A stretch of 64,000 nucleotides of DNA from Mucilaginibacter polytrichastri. GTDB lineage: Bacteria > Bacteroidota > Bacteroidia > Sphingobacteriales > Sphingobacteriaceae. The first letter of the stretch is position 1. Every line of letters starts with the position of its first letter. Under the pieces are notes generated by a model. The model saw only the letters and a list, made by a program, of their open reading frames with translations, was not told the origin of the DNA and did not search any database. This document shows positions 43,937-52,801 of the stretch, piece after piece. The translations under genes and the position numbers were made by a program. The stretch spans positions 2,162,305-2,226,304 of the forward strand of contig NZ_MPPL01000001.1 in the NCBI RefSeq assembly GCF_001911425.1. Direction: 5' to 3'.

Positions 43937-44785
43937 TTAATGTATAATTATTTCTGAATAGTCTTTTTTCGGTTCGGTTATATCTGTTTGCGGCAGATGC
44001 GAGATCAAATTATTATCTGGTAAGGGCAGTATACGCATCACAACCCTGTATTTATCAGAACCCGGCTCATAGTTTTCTACCAGTTGAAAGCTATTGGCAG
44101 AAGAACGTGATAACCGGATAGGCTCGGGAGATACAAAAGCTAACGCCTGCTTCTGATTGGGCAGGGTTAACTTGTGCGGCCCGGTAAATTGCTGGTTAGC
44201 ATTGTGCCCTATAACGGCAGGGTTATTAAGCCCGGTAAGGTACGCGCTGGCAAGGATGTACCGCCAATAAGACGACCGCGCCGCAAACTTAACCGCATAA
44301 GCAGTTTGCAGTGCCTCATCAATTTTAAGATCAAGTATTCCGAAAGGCTTTATAAAAAGCTGGCCTTTAAAACTACCGGCCGGGAAAATGTCTTTTTCGG
44401 ATACAAAACCCTGCGTATGCAATGTGCCTGCAAAGATCTTGCGTTTTTTATCGTCAGAAAAATTGCTGAAATAGTAAACAGAGGTTGATACATCTGCGGG
44501 AACTGCGGCCGTATAGTTGAAAAAACCGGTGTCTTTTAAGAATAACCTAAATTCGCAAACCAGGCTTTCTTTCAACATATCTTCGCGGGTACGCTGCCGC
44601 CCGGCAATCTTTTTGTCAAATAGGATATGAAAACCACTTTTGGTGGGCTTATACATTAAACCCAACCCCAGGAAACGCGACTGTGTTTCGTTTGATAGCC
44701 GTATATCAATTGCATCAAAGCCCCCGCCCACAAAATATTCATGGCCGAAGGTGATGGTAGTTAATATATCAAATTCAACGTTCAT
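43937..44785 (-). CDS. Unknown eCIS operon protein between cap and sheath genes
   Basis: A 282-aa soluble protein I cannot place in a named family. It has alternating beta-strand pattern and segments F-D-I-L-T-T-I-T-F-G-H-E-Y-F at the N terminus and R-V-V-M-R-I-L-P-L-P-D-N near the C terminus. It lies 3 bases after the DUF4255 terminator gene and 24 before the sheath gene, so it is certainly part of the structural operon. The position suggests a cap or tube/sheath-end component; this is inference. No catalytic motif, signal peptide or membrane helix. Confidence 0.6.
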   Translation of the reverse strand: MNVEFDILTTITFGHEYFVGGGFDAIDIRLSNETQSRFLGLGLMYKPTKSGFHILFDKKIAGRQRTREDMLKESLVCEFRLFLKDTGFFNYTAAVPADVSTSVYYFSNFSDDKKRKIFAGTLHTQGFVSEKDIFPAGSFKGQLFIKPFGILDLKIDEALQTAYAVKFAARSSYWRYILASAYLTGLNNPAVIGHNANQQFTGPHKLTLPNQKQALAFVSPEPIRLSRSSANSFQLVENYEPGSDKYRVVMRILPLPDNNLISHLPQTDITEPKKDYSEIIIH

Positions 44786-44788
44786 GGC

Positions 44789-45364
44789 TTAATTGATAGC
44801 ATTATCACTATTGATACCCGAAACAGATGGCCTGTATTCTCTGATAATGGATTCATCAAAGCTCAGCATGCGGATCTTATAAATAACCGACGGCATGTAT
44901 TTAGCCCCCAATGATGACCATACATTATTAACCTGCTCTGGTGTAAAGCTGGCAAGCTCAAAGATCAGTTTATCTATCCGCTCATCAAGCGCAGGTGTGT
45001 TGCTGCGGGTAAAAACATTTTTGTGCTGGAAATAAGCGATAGTGAAAGACAAGAAACGTAGCGCTTCTGTATAGTTACCGCTGCTGAAGTAAGAGGAAAA
45101 CAGTACGTACAGGTTGATGTTTAACGGCGTAGCCCGGTTAGCAAATGTAGAGCTCCCACCTGCAGAACCTGCATTACTTTGACCGGTTACTTCTTTTTCT
45201 ATATTCACTATCGTAACAATTATTTTGTTTTCTCCCTGTATCGCTATCGTGCCGTCTTGGTTGATGATGCCCGAAAGCACCACTTTGTCTTCATTTATCC
45301 TTAGCTTATTTCTGAAGTATTCATTTATATCGTCAGTTAAACAAGTAAGCGTTTCTAATATCAT
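44789..45364 (-). CDS. DUF4255 tube/sheath terminator (Afp16-like)
   Basis: A 191-aa protein with the DUF4255 layout: an N-terminal helix (I-L-E-T-L-T-C-L-T-D-D-I-N-E-Y-F), a strand pair with I-I-V-T-I-V-N-I-E-K-E, and a central L-N-I-N-L-Y-V-L-F-S-S-Y-F. In Afp/PVC particles the homologue caps the distal end of tube and sheath and sets the end of polymerisation. It is the first gene of the leftward operon. A 269-base divergent region separates it from the GH18-like membrane protein, so the main eCIS promoter should lie there. Confidence 0.9.
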   Translation of the reverse strand: MILETLTCLTDDINEYFRNKLRINEDKVVLSGIINQDGTIAIQGENKIIVTIVNIEKEVTGQSNAGSAGGSSTFANRATPLNINLYVLFSSYFSSGNYTEALRFLSFTIAYFQHKNVFTRSNTPALDERIDKLIFELASFTPEQVNNVWSSLGAKYMPSVIYKIRMLSFDESIIREYRPSVSGINSDNAIN

Positions 45365-45633
45365 TTTAACAACAATTATATAGCAATTCCATACAAGATA
45401 TATAGATCTTATTACATCGTTAATTGAACGATATTTTAATAATATAATAATATTTAGAGTCGGAGGTCTTTAGATCGAAAACATTAACTGTACAGGTTCT
45501 TGCAGGTATTTTAAGCAAGTATTTTACGATGCGTTAATATTTTTTGTAACATTAAGTAAAAAAAAATTAAAAACATAGCTTTAATAACAGTTTTTTAAAT
45601 AATCTTTACCTCGCTTTATCACGCATTAATTCC
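45365..45633. promoter_or_regulatory. Divergent promoter region of the eCIS operon and GH18-like gene
   Basis: A strongly AT-rich stretch between two diverging genes. I found no convincing TAnnTTTG element in either direction and no long inverted repeat; ATATATAGATCTTAT and an A9 run are the only notable patterns. By position it must contain the promoter for the roughly 26-kb leftward operon. Confidence 0.5.
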
Positions 45634-47673
45634 ATGTTAAAACATTGCCTCAGTTTTGTTTTCGCTATTCTTATTGTTGTCTTTATTGTAAGGGCAGATA
45701 ATAAGGTGAGCCCTACCGAACACATGGCAGGCAACTATGCTCCCATCGACACGGCCAAGACTGTCGGGCTGCTCAAAAAACTTTCAAATGCACTAAAATT
45801 TCGGAAAAACTCCTTAACAAAAGAGAAAAAAAGGGTTATTGATATCATTGGTCAGGTGTTAAGGGATTCTTCTATCACTACTACAAAAGACCTGGGCGAC
45901 CTTAAGAACGACCTTACAGCATCTAACAAGATGCAATTTGACTCTTTGATGAAGCTCATCCAAGAAATCAAGGCCCAAAAGCCCCAGAAAATTGAAGTAT
46001 TGGTGCCTGCCGACGGCACAAAAGTTGATCCGAATACACCACCCGAGCCGGTTTCTGACCCCAACACCAAATACATTAACGCGCTGATAGATAAACTTGT
46101 ACCTATTTTAAAAGACAATAAGGAAATTGAACAGCAGAAAGAAGCCAAACAGAAAAAGTTAAAACTTTTAAGATCTATTTACAACCATCCATCGGTATTT
46201 AGGGATACCATAAATGACAGCACTGCCGTAGATTATACCGTTAAGATAAGGCAAAAAGCAAATGTTTGGGGTTTTTATGAGTATGGCACCAATACAGCGA
46301 ACTTTGATTTCAAAGTGCTGAACACCCTCGATTACTTTGCTTATTTTCTGAATGGTAAAACCGGCTACAGCAAAAATTTTACGGGATGGGACAGCCTGGA
46401 GGTTATAAAAGATGTACAGTACGCCAGGAATAAAGTAATATTGTCGGTATTTAATGACGATGCGATTAATACTGCCGCCTTTTTAACCAACGAAGAAGCG
46501 CAGAATAATATGGTGAACAGCACCCTCAACCTGCTCTCGTCAAGGAATGCAGATGGTGTTAATATCACTTTCCGTAATCTTAATAAAAAGCTTTCGGGCA
46601 ATTTTGTAAGGTTTATTACCAGGCTTAACAAGGCGTATAAATCGGGTAAAAAACAGTACAGCGTTAATATAACCATCCCCGCTTTTGACCAGGGCCACGC
46701 GTATGACCTTAACAAGCTGGATTCGCTGACAGACAATTTCCTGATCGATTTTAGTGTGCGCACAACTACTAAATTTGGCCCCATAGCGCCGTTGCACCAG
46801 GAAAGCGATTATAGCATTGAATCGTGCGTATCAAGGTACCTCAACTCTGTTGTGCCGCCGTATAAGTTCATATTGCTGCTCCCCTATAATGGCACGTTAT
46901 GGAAAACCAACATCAAAACAGGTGTCAATACGTTTAACAGATATATACCTTACAGTGAGATCAGATCTAAATACCAATTTTCGCCAGTTGAATTTGATAA
47001 GGTAGCCGCATCATCAAAAATAGAACTTAAAGATGCCAATGGGATTGTTAACGGGGCTATTTGGTACGATGATGAAAATACGCTTGATGAAAAGTATGAT
47101 TTTGTGTTGCAAAACGGCCTTGGCGGTGTTGCGGTATCGCCACTGGGTGCAGACGAAGGCTATGGCGAGTTGTGGGATGCCCTTGCAAGTAAATTTTTAA
47201 AGATAGATACGGTAATTTCGGCTAGGATCAACCTTAAACACGCGACAAAACTTTCGGGCTGGGAATATATCAAAAGCACTTTGCAGGTTTATTACCGTGT
47301 ATTAGAGCACCCCTGCCTGCCCGAAAACCCCGACAACCGCCTTATTATGTATTTTAATATATTCTGGGTTATACTAACGCTGGCTACGGCGGTTATACTC
47401 ATATATTGTTTAAAAAATTCTGGGGATACCTGGCAATGGAAAAAGCCTGTAATCATTACCCTCATCTGTGAAGTTAATATACTGGTAATCACCATTTTTA
47501 TGTGGCTTTACCTTGCCGACAGTATCCCATGGTTTGGTGCCGGGTCTGGCAATAACTGTATTGATATGCCTTTTAGTAAATTGCTTATCATTATTGTATC
47601 GGGTATACTTTTAGGCACTGCCGTAATGCGTTTCCTGATATTCCCGGCTATTAAAAAAGATGATACACCTTAA
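45634..47673 (+). CDS. Membrane-anchored GH18-like protein with lost catalytic acid
   Basis: A 679-aa protein. N-terminal signal/anchor helix, a Lys-rich helical region (to about residue 190), then a GH18-like barrel and three C-terminal membrane helices (about 572-592, 608-632, 645-667). GH18 similarity is clearest at G-G-V-A-V-S-P-L-G-A-D-E-G-Y-G-E-L-W, the usual end of the barrel. The catalytic strand reads D307-G-V-N-I-T-F-R where active enzymes have D-G-x-D-x-D-x-E, so both inner Asp and the Glu are missing and chitinase activity is unlikely. It is divergent from the eCIS operon. A glycan-binding or cell-wall-facing role linked to particle release or anchoring is conjecture. Confidence 0.65.
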   Translation: MLKHCLSFVFAILIVVFIVRADNKVSPTEHMAGNYAPIDTAKTVGLLKKLSNALKFRKNSLTKEKKRVIDIIGQVLRDSSITTTKDLGDLKNDLTASNKMQFDSLMKLIQEIKAQKPQKIEVLVPADGTKVDPNTPPEPVSDPNTKYINALIDKLVPILKDNKEIEQQKEAKQKKLKLLRSIYNHPSVFRDTINDSTAVDYTVKIRQKANVWGFYEYGTNTANFDFKVLNTLDYFAYFLNGKTGYSKNFTGWDSLEVIKDVQYARNKVILSVFNDDAINTAAFLTNEEAQNNMVNSTLNLLSSRNADGVNITFRNLNKKLSGNFVRFITRLNKAYKSGKKQYSVNITIPAFDQGHAYDLNKLDSLTDNFLIDFSVRTTTKFGPIAPLHQESDYSIESCVSRYLNSVVPPYKFILLLPYNGTLWKTNIKTGVNTFNRYIPYSEIRSKYQFSPVEFDKVAASSKIELKDANGIVNGAIWYDDENTLDEKYDFVLQNGLGGVAVSPLGADEGYGELWDALASKFLKIDTVISARINLKHATKLSGWEYIKSTLQVYYRVLEHPCLPENPDNRLIMYFNIFWVILTLATAVILIYCLKNSGDTWQWKKPVIITLICEVNILVITIFMWLYLADSIPWFGAGSGNNCIDMPFSKLLIIIVSGILLGTAVMRFLIFPAIKKDDTP

Positions 47674-48092
47674 ACGCATATAATCAATGATGCCGAAAAA
47701 TTTATAATGTTCTAACTGCGCACTAAGTTTTGTTTTGTTGTGAAATGAATTTACATAAAATTAAGCCTAATGGAAAAGGTAATTATTGATGGAAAACGGC
47801 ATTATCCACTTGAATTAGCATGAGGCCATTAAGAAATATTAAGCATATAATATACGGCATAGGGCTTTATTAAGTAAATATGATATCAGGGTAAGCATTG
47901 ATTTTCATGTTTTTTGAATATTATATTTTGATTGTTTAAGCAGTATGAGACAGCAACTGATTACACTTTTCTTTGTCAGCAGCCACACGATAAGCGTCAT
48001 TAACCGCGGCGGCTCCGTTGCAATCGATGCTTTGGTAGTTTCTAATGCACGATAAGTAGTCAATCGGGCTCAAATGAGATTTTTAAATTACA
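47674..48092. other. Gap between the GH18-like gene and the GH2 gene
   Basis: 419 AT-rich bases with no convincing gene. Two short plus-strand frames (17 codons starting at 47770 and 36 codons at 47945-48055, the latter containing G-G-S-V-A-I-D-A-L-V-V-S-N) could be gene remnants, but they are too short to assign. Confidence 0.4.
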
Positions 48093-50498
48093 TTACCTGC
48101 TTATTGTATTCATAATTAAGGATGCAGTTTCCAGCCCGGGAGCACTAACCTGCAATTCCAACTTTCCGGGCTTTTGCGTACTTTTTAGGATAACCACAGC
48201 CCGCCCCTTCCAAACCTTATGTTGGCTGCCTACGTATGGATCGGTATCCTGTAAATTAGCGTTGCCTACACCTGCTATAGTCCCCTCCCCGGTAACCTGG
48301 AAAGAAAGCTGGTTATTGGCATCAGGCACTGTAAGGCCATTACCATCAACGATCTCAACCGTTATATAGGACAAATCCTGTGCATTCGCAGACAGCATCT
48401 TTCTATCGGCTGTCAATTTGATCCCCACTGCTTTGCCTGCGGTTTTAAGTATTCGGGTCTCCACCTCTTTCCCGTCTTTTACGGCTACTGCCTTTATTAC
48501 GCCGGGCGTATAGGGTATTGTAAAAGTCGCTTTAAATTCCTGCGCCTGGGTTGTAGGCTGTTCCCCTAGTAATTTATCATTCAGGTATAATCGTACTGCC
48601 GGGTATTTTGAATATACCTCAACCTGCACATCTTTACCTTCAAATCCCGGCCAGGTCCAGCTTTCCCATGTGGGCCAAACCGCCCATAAGGTTAGCCTGA
48701 TTGGGCCACTTTCAGGATTCGGCTCTTTCACCGCCAGGTATAATTCTTCTTTATTGCTATATAATAGTTCACGGTAATGTGATATGGGCTTTCTCCAACC
48801 GGTGAGATCAATGTCACCACAATAGGCACCATGCCATGGGAACAGCGGTTTTTCATAATGCTCACCCGCAGGGTCTCCAGGATAAAAGTGCCGGCCGATA
48901 CCTGATTCGCCCAGGTAATCGATGGCCGTCCACACAAAATCTCCCACTATGTAGCTGTTTTCATGGGATAGTTTCCAGTTGGCAAAAGCATCCTTCGGGT
49001 AGGATTCGGTTTGTACAATGATTCTGGATGGTACGCGCTGATGATCGGCGGGAGCACGGTATAATTGATAGTTGTAACCTGCAATATCATGAGCGGCGAA
49101 AAGAGGATCGAACATTTCCCATTCGCTATCCCAAGTGGTCATAGCAGAAGTTATAGGGCGGGTAGTATCCAGCGTTTTGATAAATTTTGCCATCATTGTA
49201 GCAGTTGCAATTGCTTCCGGCTTTTTCCTTTCGATAATCTCATTGCCTATGCTCCACATAAAAATGGAAGGATGATTACGGTCACGTAACACCATTGTCT
49301 CTACATCCCGTTGCCACCATTTGTCAAAATACATCGCGTAATCATACGGGGTTTTGTTTTGGCGCCAACCGTCAAATGCTTCGTCGATCACTAAAAGCCC
49401 CAACCTGTCGCAAGCATTTAAAAAAGCTTCCGAAGGTGGATTGTGTGAAGTCCGTACGGCATTAAACCCGGCAGCTTTTAAAAGTTCAACTTTTTTTTCC
49501 TCGGCCCGATCATAAGCGGCAGCGCCTAATATGCCGTTATCATGATGGGCGCAGCCTCCGTTTAAAATAATCTTCTTCCCATTTAGCTGAAATCCGTTTT
49601 GCGTACTGAAAACTAATGAGCGGATACCAAAAGCAGTAGTGGTTTCATCAACTGTTTTAACCCCCTGTTTAATTGTTACTCGTGCGTTATAAAGCCAGGG
49701 CTCTTCGCACGACCAGAACAATGGATTTTTTACGACGACATTTTGAACCACTTCCCTTGTTTCATTAGCGGGCAGGGTTATGGTTGTATTAGTATTTCCA
49801 GCCTCTCCTTTATTTTTATCTGTTAACGCAGTAAATAAGCTAACTTTTTTTGGAAACAGCGTCTCGTTTTTCAAAATCGTTTTAATTTCGACAGTGGCGT
49901 TGTTTTTAGTAATATTATTTGTTTTTATGCTTATTCCCCAATTGCCGATATGTACGGCATCGGTTACTGTTAGCCAAACATGCCGGTAAATGCCGGAGCC
50001 GCTATACCACCTCGAATTTTTTTGTTTTGAATTATCAGCTTTGACAACCAGAACATTGTCACCATTATAGTTAAGGTAGGGTGTTATATCGTATGCAAAA
50101 GCAGAGTAACCGTAAGGCCTTACACCAATAGATTTTCCGTTGATAAAAACTTCAGAGTTCATATAAACGCCTTCAAAGTAAACGGATATCTTTTTTGCTT
50201 TTAACATAGCCGGAACCCGAAAATTTTTCCGGTACCAACCGGTTCCTGTCGGGAAATATCCCCCGTCATTGCCTGATGGGTTGTAGGCCTTGGTTTGTCC
50301 TTCTATACTCCAGTCATGAGGTAAATTAAGTTTTCTCCATTGTGCGTCATTAAAACTCGGTTGGCTTGCTGTTGGTTCGTCATCAAGAGAAAATTTCCAG
50401 TCGTAATCAAAAAGCTGTTTTCTACTGGCGGTTACAACATTTTGCGCGTTCACCATCATAGTTAACGACAGGAAGAATAGAGTTAAAACAGATTTCAT
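48093..50498 (-). CDS. Secreted glycoside hydrolase family 2 (beta-galactosidase-type)
   Basis: An 801-aa exported enzyme. The signal peptide is M-K-S-V-L-T-L-F-F-L-S-L-T-M-M-V-N-A-Q, which selects the ATG at 50498 over an in-frame ATG at 50564. Domains in order: GH2 sugar-binding (W-R-K-L-N-L-P-H-D-W-S), immunoglobulin-like, TIM barrel with N-G-G-C-A-H-H-D-N-G and R-T-S-H-N-P-P, the acid/base motif W-S-I-G-N-E, a likely nucleophile in V-Q-T-E-S-Y, and C-terminal Ig-like domains. By family it removes beta-linked sugars from plant or other polysaccharides in the periplasm. It stands alone; no SusCD pair is adjacent. Confidence 0.9.
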   Translation of the reverse strand: MKSVLTLFFLSLTMMVNAQNVVTASRKQLFDYDWKFSLDDEPTASQPSFNDAQWRKLNLPHDWSIEGQTKAYNPSGNDGGYFPTGTGWYRKNFRVPAMLKAKKISVYFEGVYMNSEVFINGKSIGVRPYGYSAFAYDITPYLNYNGDNVLVVKADNSKQKNSRWYSGSGIYRHVWLTVTDAVHIGNWGISIKTNNITKNNATVEIKTILKNETLFPKKVSLFTALTDKNKGEAGNTNTTITLPANETREVVQNVVVKNPLFWSCEEPWLYNARVTIKQGVKTVDETTTAFGIRSLVFSTQNGFQLNGKKIILNGGCAHHDNGILGAAAYDRAEEKKVELLKAAGFNAVRTSHNPPSEAFLNACDRLGLLVIDEAFDGWRQNKTPYDYAMYFDKWWQRDVETMVLRDRNHPSIFMWSIGNEIIERKKPEAIATATMMAKFIKTLDTTRPITSAMTTWDSEWEMFDPLFAAHDIAGYNYQLYRAPADHQRVPSRIIVQTESYPKDAFANWKLSHENSYIVGDFVWTAIDYLGESGIGRHFYPGDPAGEHYEKPLFPWHGAYCGDIDLTGWRKPISHYRELLYSNKEELYLAVKEPNPESGPIRLTLWAVWPTWESWTWPGFEGKDVQVEVYSKYPAVRLYLNDKLLGEQPTTQAQEFKATFTIPYTPGVIKAVAVKDGKEVETRILKTAGKAVGIKLTADRKMLSANAQDLSYITVEIVDGNGLTVPDANNQLSFQVTGEGTIAGVGNANLQDTDPYVGSQHKVWKGRAVVILKSTQKPGKLELQVSAPGLETASLIMNTISR

Positions 50499-50908
50499 AA
50501 TGATGAAGGTTGATATAGGACAATTTTTATGCTTATCAAACATAAAAAAAATGTTTAGATACAACTATACCAGATCATAGTAATCGCTTGCCCAAATAAT
50601 CAATTGTATCACAAGGGTGACTAAGTGTTTCGCATGGACGAAGGATTTAGCGCTGCGCCTGCCATTACTTATACAAAATATCAGGGTACGTTTCTCAATA
50701 AATAAAAAGCTTTACTTTAAGCACAGTAACTTCATTTCCCAAAACATATGTATTATCTATATGCTTATAAAGCGTTTTAATTCAACAATTTCAGCCATGA
50801 GTAAAAGTAATAAAGCCCAATCATGGCAATACTTTTATCATTAAATAATTGATAACAGAGAAGTAAGTAATTGTTATTTATCTTTAATACATATTTATAA
50901 TTGCCCGT
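50499..50908. other. Divergent region between GH2 and the Crp/Fnr regulator
   Basis: 410 AT-rich bases containing the promoters of two diverging genes. A 75-codon frame at 50617-50844 has an unnatural composition and no homologous features, so I do not call it. No -7/-33 pair could be set with confidence. Confidence 0.4.
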
Positions 50909-51517
50909 ATGAATACAGAAACTCTTTTTGCTGATGAACTCACTACTTTAAACAAGTTGCTGGCAACGCTTGTTGGATTGGACGAGCAACATGTTGCTAA
51001 ATTCAGGCAAATCATGTTTCATAAAAAATTGAGGAAAAAAGACTTCCTGATCACTGAAGGCACGACCTGCAATTTTATAGGAATCGTTGTTTCCGGGGCT
51101 TTGCGTTCATTTGTACGTGCGGGTGAGAAAGATGAATTTAACAATGATTTTTATTTTGAGCATGACTTTGTTAGTGCTTACACCAGTTTTTTAACATCCC
51201 AGCCCACAAATTGTAACATTCAGGCCCTGACGGATGTACATGTAGTTTACATCACTGCGGAGCAATACCAGGTATTGCTCGCACGGGATAACGAATGGTT
51301 TAAACTCGGTAAGTATATAGCGGAAACATTTTTCATCAGGAAGTGTAAAAGGGAAACCTCATTTTTAAAGAATACAGCCGCTAAACGACTGGAAAGTGTA
51401 TTGCAGCTCTACCCGGGAATTGAACAGCGCGTTTCACAATATCATATCGCTTCTTATCTGGGTGTAAAGCCTGAATCCTTGAGCCGGATCAAACTCTTAA
51501 CATACATCAATAAATAA
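50909..51517 (+). CDS. Crp/Fnr-family transcriptional regulator
   Basis: A 202-aa regulator: an N-terminal cyclic-nucleotide-binding-type beta roll (F-L-I-T-E-G-T-T-C-N-F-I-G-I-V and Y-F-E-H-D-F-V-S-A-Y) and a C-terminal helix-turn-helix with I-A-S-Y-L-G-V-K-P-E-S-L-S-R-I. It lacks the FNR Cys cluster, and the ligand pocket is not of the cAMP-binding type as far as can be seen, like most Bacteroidota members. It lies 51 bases before a tautomerase gene on the same strand and may control the following small-molecule genes. Confidence 0.85.
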   Translation: MNTETLFADELTTLNKLLATLVGLDEQHVAKFRQIMFHKKLRKKDFLITEGTTCNFIGIVVSGALRSFVRAGEKDEFNNDFYFEHDFVSAYTSFLTSQPTNCNIQALTDVHVVYITAEQYQVLLARDNEWFKLGKYIAETFFIRKCKRETSFLKNTAAKRLESVLQLYPGIEQRVSQYHIASYLGVKPESLSRIKLLTYINK

Positions 51518-51568
51518 GGGCGATTTAATGCGGAGGTTTGTACTTCATCTACTACTAAATATTGAAGT

Positions 51569-51997
51569 ATGCCAATCATCGAATTAAAAATAAGCGGCCG
51601 GGAAGATCCGGCTTTAGCGCAAAAAATCGCCAACGAAATTAGTCGCCTTACCAAAGAAGTTTTAAAAAAGAAGCCTGAAGTTATAGTAGTCACGGTATCG
51701 TTTGTCCCGGATTATCTTTGGTTTGTTAATTTTATATCGCTGGCTGAACTAAAGAAAAAAAGCTTCCATCTTAACATTAAAATATCGGATTCGACCAACC
51801 TTAAGGTTGACAAGGCCGATTATATTGAGGCTGTTCACAAATCCTTGAGTACCTTACTCGGAGACATCCATCCCGTAAGTTATACTGCCATTCAGGAAAT
51901 GAAAGCAGATGCCTATGGTTACGAAGGATTAACGATAGAGTATAAATATATTAATAACCAAAGGAAAAATGACATCATCCCCGCGCACATCGTTTGA
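51569..51997 (+). CDS. 4-oxalocrotonate tautomerase-family protein
   Basis: A 142-aa protein starting M-P-I-I-E-L-K-I-S-G. The Pro exposed after Met removal is the catalytic base in this superfamily. Two beta-alpha-beta halves are visible (the second around F-H-L-N-I-K-I-S), so this is a fused or long tautomerase rather than a 62-residue 4-OT. By family it catalyses keto-enol tautomerisation or related hydrolytic reactions; the substrate is unknown. It follows the Crp/Fnr gene and precedes an NTF2-like gene. Confidence 0.8.
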   Translation: MPIIELKISGREDPALAQKIANEISRLTKEVLKKKPEVIVVTVSFVPDYLWFVNFISLAELKKKSFHLNIKISDSTNLKVDKADYIEAVHKSLSTLLGDIHPVSYTAIQEMKADAYGYEGLTIEYKYINNQRKNDIIPAHIV

Positions 51998-52026
51998 AAT
52001 CATTATCACCTATTAGCACTTACCAA

Positions 52027-52560
52027 ATGAAAAAAATCAAGATGCTGTCGTTTATCATTTTAATAACTATTCAATATAGTTATGCGCAACAAAAAACAGA
52101 CGACAGAAAAGAGATCACCTCCATTATAAACAAATACAGTAAAAGCGTAATTGAAAAGGATTCGGTGGCATTTTATAGTTTATTTAATGACGGCATTGTA
52201 ACCTGGTGTGCAGCACTTAAAGAAAGATCGCAAGCCAAAGAACTTGAAAAAAATGGAATCAAAGCTGCACGCAGCAATTATTTTTCAGGAAGTTACCAGG
52301 CTTTTATGCGGTCGTTATCCATGTATAGGTCAACAGAAGACAAGTTCGATCATATTCGGATCATTGAAGATGGAACTGTCGCATCGGTCAGTTTGGATTA
52401 CAGCTTTTGGGCAGATCATAAAATGACCAATTGGGGTGGTAAGTACCTTATGTTGATCAAGCGAGACGGAAAATGGAAGATCACCAGCGTTATCTATTCC
52501 TTAGAACTTACTGACTATTTTGAGCAGCCCTCGCTTAAAGAAAGACAAAAAGGTTCTTAG
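52027..52560 (+). CDS. Secreted NTF2/SnoaL-like protein
   Basis: A 177-aa protein with a signal peptide (M-K-K-I-K-M-L-S-F-I-I-L-I-T-I-Q-Y-S-Y-A-Q). An NTF2-like cone fold follows: an N-terminal helix (I-T-S-I-I-N-K-Y), a mid V-S-L-D-Y-S-F-W-A-D strand, and G-G-K-Y-L-M-L-I-K-R-D-G-K-W-K-I-T, the classic end of DUF4440/SnoaL-like proteins. The ATG at 52027 is chosen because it opens the signal peptide. The fold is used for many small-molecule enzymes and binding proteins, so no reaction is assigned. Confidence 0.8.
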   Translation: MKKIKMLSFIILITIQYSYAQQKTDDRKEITSIINKYSKSVIEKDSVAFYSLFNDGIVTWCAALKERSQAKELEKNGIKAARSNYFSGSYQAFMRSLSMYRSTEDKFDHIRIIEDGTVASVSLDYSFWADHKMTNWGGKYLMLIKRDGKWKITSVIYSLELTDYFEQPSLKERQKGS

Positions 52561-52801
52561 TCTGGCATTAAGCCATTGTATTGTTCAATCGATAAAATAA
52601 TGATAGATGGCCTAGGGTAAGATTTTGGCAAATATGCTCATTTATTGATGATTGAGAAACATGGTAACTTAATTAAAAATATATCATTATGGCGTATCGG
52701 ACTATTTTTCGGGCTTGACGAGCTATTTTAAATTGGGCATACTGCTGACCTTTGACATATCATTTAGAACAAAAAGATATTCAAACTTAAAAAATAACCC
52801 G

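Noticed and set aside
19572..45364. Prophage or R-type tailocin
   Set aside because: No capsid, portal, terminase, integrase, holin or endolysin genes, and the cluster has eCIS-only parts (AAA+ ATPase, DUF5908, DUF4255, tape measure of CIS_TMP type).
19572..45364. Type VI secretion system
   Set aside because: No TssJ/L/M membrane complex, ClpV or separate TssB/TssC sheath pair; one sheath gene of eCIS type is present.
45634..47673. Active chitinase associated with eCIS release
   Set aside because: The catalytic Glu and both inner Asp of the GH18 motif are replaced, so activity is not supported.
47945..48055. 36-codon frame with GGSVAIDALVVSN
   Set aside because: It could be a tail of a carbohydrate-active protein, but it is too short and isolated to call as a gene or a definite pseudogene.
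50617..50844. 75-codon open frame upstream of the Crp/Fnr gene
   Set aside because: Starts in the middle of a divergent promoter region and lacks any conserved-looking segment.
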